Positions 61,181-64,000 of a DNA stretch of 64,000 nt are shown here, one piece after another. The position numbers were made by a program, and so were the translations under genes. How positions within the stretch are numbered: position 1 is the first letter of the stretch; every line of letters starts with the position of its first letter. Below the pieces are notes generated by a model. It was not told the origin of the DNA, did no database searches, and saw only the letters and a list, made by a program, of their open reading frames with translations. Origin of the DNA: Zoroaster sp. YZ-2022 (taxonomy: Eukaryota; Echinodermata; Asteroidea; Forcipulatida; Zoroasteridae); assembly GCA_029582265.1 (NCBI GenBank), contig CM055821.1:40681004-40745003 (forward strand), in the 5' to 3' direction.

Positions 61181-62200
61181 CACACAGTGTACAAATACGT
61201 AGTTCCAGATAGATCATACGTGACAAAGTCATTAAGTCATATAGTCTACCTGGTTGATATGTAGCTCTGATAGGAGCCTATCTGCAGTGTAATGTACACT
61301 TCTGATAGGGTTGTGACCAAGAGTACTTTTGATGCAGTCGTATACCAATGTTTACCTAATTATCTCCTTTTTACCTGATCTCCTTGGGATATGGTCAAAA
61401 GCCCAAATGCAGAGCACTATAACTTCTTAACTGCCTCTTGGAGAAACAATTGTTGGTGAAAAGATATCTAAAAAAATAAAAGATTTCCATGACCTTGGGG
61501 TCAGAACATTTCGATTCTTGCAGCGTCAGGAGACTGCGTCTCTTAGTTTCAAATTACCTGCACTGTAGAGTCATGTCCTGTCAGCCTTGTGCGTCGATGT
61601 TCTGATCTGTCGATATTCGCGCCAGACCATGCTGATGCGCATTATTCATATGGTGACCACGGTATGGGCGTTATCTGGGCATAGTTGGACATAGATATTA
61701 TATATAGTTCTTGATGGGTGACTTTCTGTAAATAATAATAAAGCCCTTGTTGAAACACTGAGACACAGTGAGACTGATTCCTTGAAATGTCTGAAAGCTC
61801 TGACCACTGCCCAGCATTGTCAGGCTCTCATTGGTCAGGAGTTGCTAAATCCAGTTGCATTGTTATAAGTTTAGGTCCAATCCTCATAGGAGTAGTGTGA
61901 TAAATTCATAATCCCATTTAACCCATTGCCCTACACCCTTACATCATTGACTCTTTTACTCTATGGGAGCTATAGAACTATGCTCAATATAATCATACAT
62001 CATTTATTATTACAATAAACATGATCAAATGTGAGTTATTTCATTCTCAAATGTTGATATTGACCGTGTTGGGTTTGTAATGTGTCACCAATTCACTGTG
62101 ATATAGATTTAGTGCAGGTAAAATGTACTTTATTTTTAAAATGAAAATTCCAGATATTGAATTTGTACTAATATTTGTTTCTCTCTAATTTTTTTTTGTT

Positions 62201-62411
62201 AGGGCAGTATCACCATGATCTGTGATTTTCAACAGGGCATGGAATCAGTGTTCTTGTTTAAAGATGAACACAGTGACTGAAAATTACTGATTCATTTATG
62301 CAGCAGCAACAGTAATATGACCTTGTATCATGTGGAGTATTATTTGCCGGTCACTGAGTTGTCTAAAACTAGCACTCGATTCCATGCCTGTTAATGTGAT
62401 ATGTGTCACTT
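62201..62411. mobile_element. TTAA MITE, AGGGACAGTATCG family (U4), eroded ends
   Basis: Same unit position as 23899-24116. Left TTAA is eroded to GTTA and the right end is 'gtcactttaa'. Non-coding. Confidence 0.75.
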
Positions 62412-62429
62412 TAATTAAGCAGTTAAACT

Positions 62430-62990
62430 TCGGAGGGCGTGTATACACACAATTTTTTTTGGACAGCAGCGGATCGGGAGGCGTCTAAACACGCATTCCG
62501 ATTTTGTGTGTGTCACGGAGACTTGTCCAACACGCCACCACGTGGCGTGCCGTCGTAACTTGACTGACTTGTATACGCAATCGTTTCTCGAGTCCATGGG
62601 GTCACGGTTCGGTGGCCCCGGACAAAATCTTTTCTAAATACTGAACGAGTTCCTCTTTTCGTTGATTTTTGTGTAATCCCTTTATCCAAGACCTGTTCCT
62701 TTGACGTACCAGCCAGAGTTTGTAAAGAGGTTTATATCCATTGTTTGGGGCATTCGATCTCTCTCCAGGTATACCGTCTTTTCGACCGGGCGCTTGTCAC
62801 TATATAGGCTGTTGCATCAGGCTTGCCAACGGTCTAATTGTGCTAAACAAACACAACCGTAATTAAAAACTAGCCATTTGAATTCTCAAAATGTCAATGA
62901 GTAAAGGTGTTTATTTGGGTGTCGAACTTAGTTTCATTGACAAACAAAATTATTAGTGGCTAGAAATTTTCCAGATTTTCACTGAAAATA
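62430..62990. other. CpG- and GC-rich insertion in U4, unidentified
   Basis: Absent at the equivalent place in U2 (24125-24145). It contains 'cacgccaccacgtggcgtgc', an internal GCCACCACGTGGCGT palindrome near 62528-62548, and CpG-rich text unlike the surroundings. No clear terminal repeats or reading frame. Probably a transposable element of unknown type. Confidence 0.45.
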
Positions 62991-63904
62991 AACCCGCACA
63001 GCAACTGGTCGAAGTAGTTTGTAATTTTAAATGCTGTAGTCATGACTCAGGACAATGATACTGGGGAGTATTCATTTGAAATGATGAGGGATTAGCAGGG
63101 AATGTTGGAGGAGGATGGTGGGAGAAGGTCATAAATTATTAACAGCTTCCAGGAAGAGGACTTTGTTTTAGTTGAATTGGTTTTAGTTGACCTGAAAATT
63201 GGAAAAATTCATAAATGACTCAGAGGCAGTTTAGACTAGGTTAGGAATTCTGATTGGTTGAGATATGATCACATGGTTGTTTAAGACCAGTCTTAATGTT
63301 GGTATCACTGCTTGTACAAGGATGCTTTCTCTCTTTGAACCAAGATGTACTTGAATCAACCAGTTTCAGTTCAATGTGGAGTCAAGTCTTGAGAAAAAAT
63401 TTAAAAAAAAGTTTTACAGAAAACATTGGAGTAAATGTTCTATTTTGTTCATTTTTTAATGCAAGTACTTGAGATATAATTTATATTTTCAAGTTAGCTG
63501 TCATATAATAATTTGATCATTTTGTGTTCATGTCATTACCAATGCTGTACCTTCCCTTTAAACAGTTGTGTAAGTTCATTTGAGATGCACCAGCTGTCAC
63601 ATGTTTCTGGATGCAAAATGTTTCAGTTTTTGCAACAAAGTTTTATATTTTACAACAAAATCAGGAGAGCAATTCATGAATGGGAATAAAGTGACACTTT
63701 GTCTTGACCTCAGGATAAATACCCCTGGGGTTGTGGCCATGAGCAGTGGGACATTACCTATGGTTTGCTGGTTCTTTATCCCAGTGGCCGTGACACAATT
63801 GGTCTTTATCCTGTCATCAACACCATGCATTGAATTTTGAATCCAATTGTCATGTTTTGAGATAAATATTTCTGTTTCTAATTTTTATTCCCTAAGCAAT
63901 ATTG

Positions 63905-64000
63905 AATTGTCATGTTTTTGGGACTGAGCAGATTTTCAAAAGGGCATGGAATCGGTGTCCTAGTTTAAGATAACCATAGTGACTGAAAATTACTGGCTCA
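63905..64000. mobile_element. TTAA MITE fragment at window edge
   Basis: The text 'ttcaaaagggcatggaatcg' onward matches 25087 onward. It is cut by the end of the window. Confidence 0.7.

Larger units (their letters stand above)
45116..61958. repeat. Segmental duplication unit U3, indel-rich copy
   Basis: Parallels 25180-36610 and 39846-40400 of U2, and then 22600-23656 of U1. Differences from U2 are mostly small insertions and deletions rather than substitutions, for example 'cctcttttttgtaatttcct' for 'cctcttttgtaatttc'. It carries two arrays absent from the other units and a retroelement insertion at 49710-51115. Because it begins at the gap, sequencing error is a serious alternative to decay. 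Confidence 0.85.
61959..64000. repeat. Start of a fourth duplication unit (U4)
   Basis: From 'ctctatgggagctatag' at 61959 the text follows 23657-25110 of U2 (TTAA MITE, then 'gacaatgatactggggagta', then 'ataaatacccctggggttgt'), interrupted by an insertion at about 62430-62990. The window ends within the second MITE. Confidence 0.85.

Overview
The window is nuclear DNA from an animal. It is AT-rich, intron-containing and dense in transposable elements, with one assembly gap of 500 N (44616-45115). A tandem family of intact TRIM-NHL genes (RING, two B-boxes, coiled coil, NHL propeller), fragments of a CUB-domain gene, tRNA-derived SINEs and many hAT and TTAA-type MITEs fit a marine invertebrate, most likely a non-vertebrate deuterostome (echinoderm, hemichordate or amphioxus type). 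I cannot name the species from the sequence.

Layout. 1-2806 is a satellite of about 232 bp arranged as a six-monomer higher-order repeat; a second small block lies at 6816-7403. 2807-9399 is gene-poor and holds nested hAT MITEs, a TTAA element and a decayed hAT-type zinc-finger fragment. 9400 to about 14235 (+ strand) carries four exons of a CUB-domain protein whose intron phases agree; the gene is cut where the duplicated region begins at 14346. From 14346 onward the window is built from three copies and the start of a fourth of one segmental duplication: U1 14346-23656, U2 from 23657 to about 40400, U3 from 45116 (just after the gap) to 61958, U4 from 61959. A full unit contains a TTAA MITE, a small + strand exon of unknown gene, the NHL exon of a TRIM gene (- strand), an old hAT insertion, an 84-bp intronic minisatellite, the RING/B-box/coiled-coil exon of the TRIM gene, and in U1 and U3 an upstream exon with a YY1-like site.

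U1 encodes a complete 642-residue TRIM-NHL protein and U2 a complete 638-residue paralogue. Their difference is concentrated in the first B-box. U3 is broken by small indels. Because U3 and its non-coding flanks differ from U2 mostly by indels and lie beside a gap, part of this may be sequence error rather than decay. Two arrays present only in U3 (51613-52715 and 58250-59156) are amplified from single-copy sequence seen in U1 and U2; one of them repeats the host-hAT junction.

Several insertions are dated by comparing units: the empty site is preserved in a sister copy for the elements at 19009, 19562, 32962 and 36615, whereas the hAT at 17523/30024/51637 has the same target duplication in all copies and so predates the duplication. 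Between 41121 and 43026 is a palindrome of about 1.9 kb with SINE copies in both arms. No rRNA, functional tRNA, CRISPR array, origin or virus was found.
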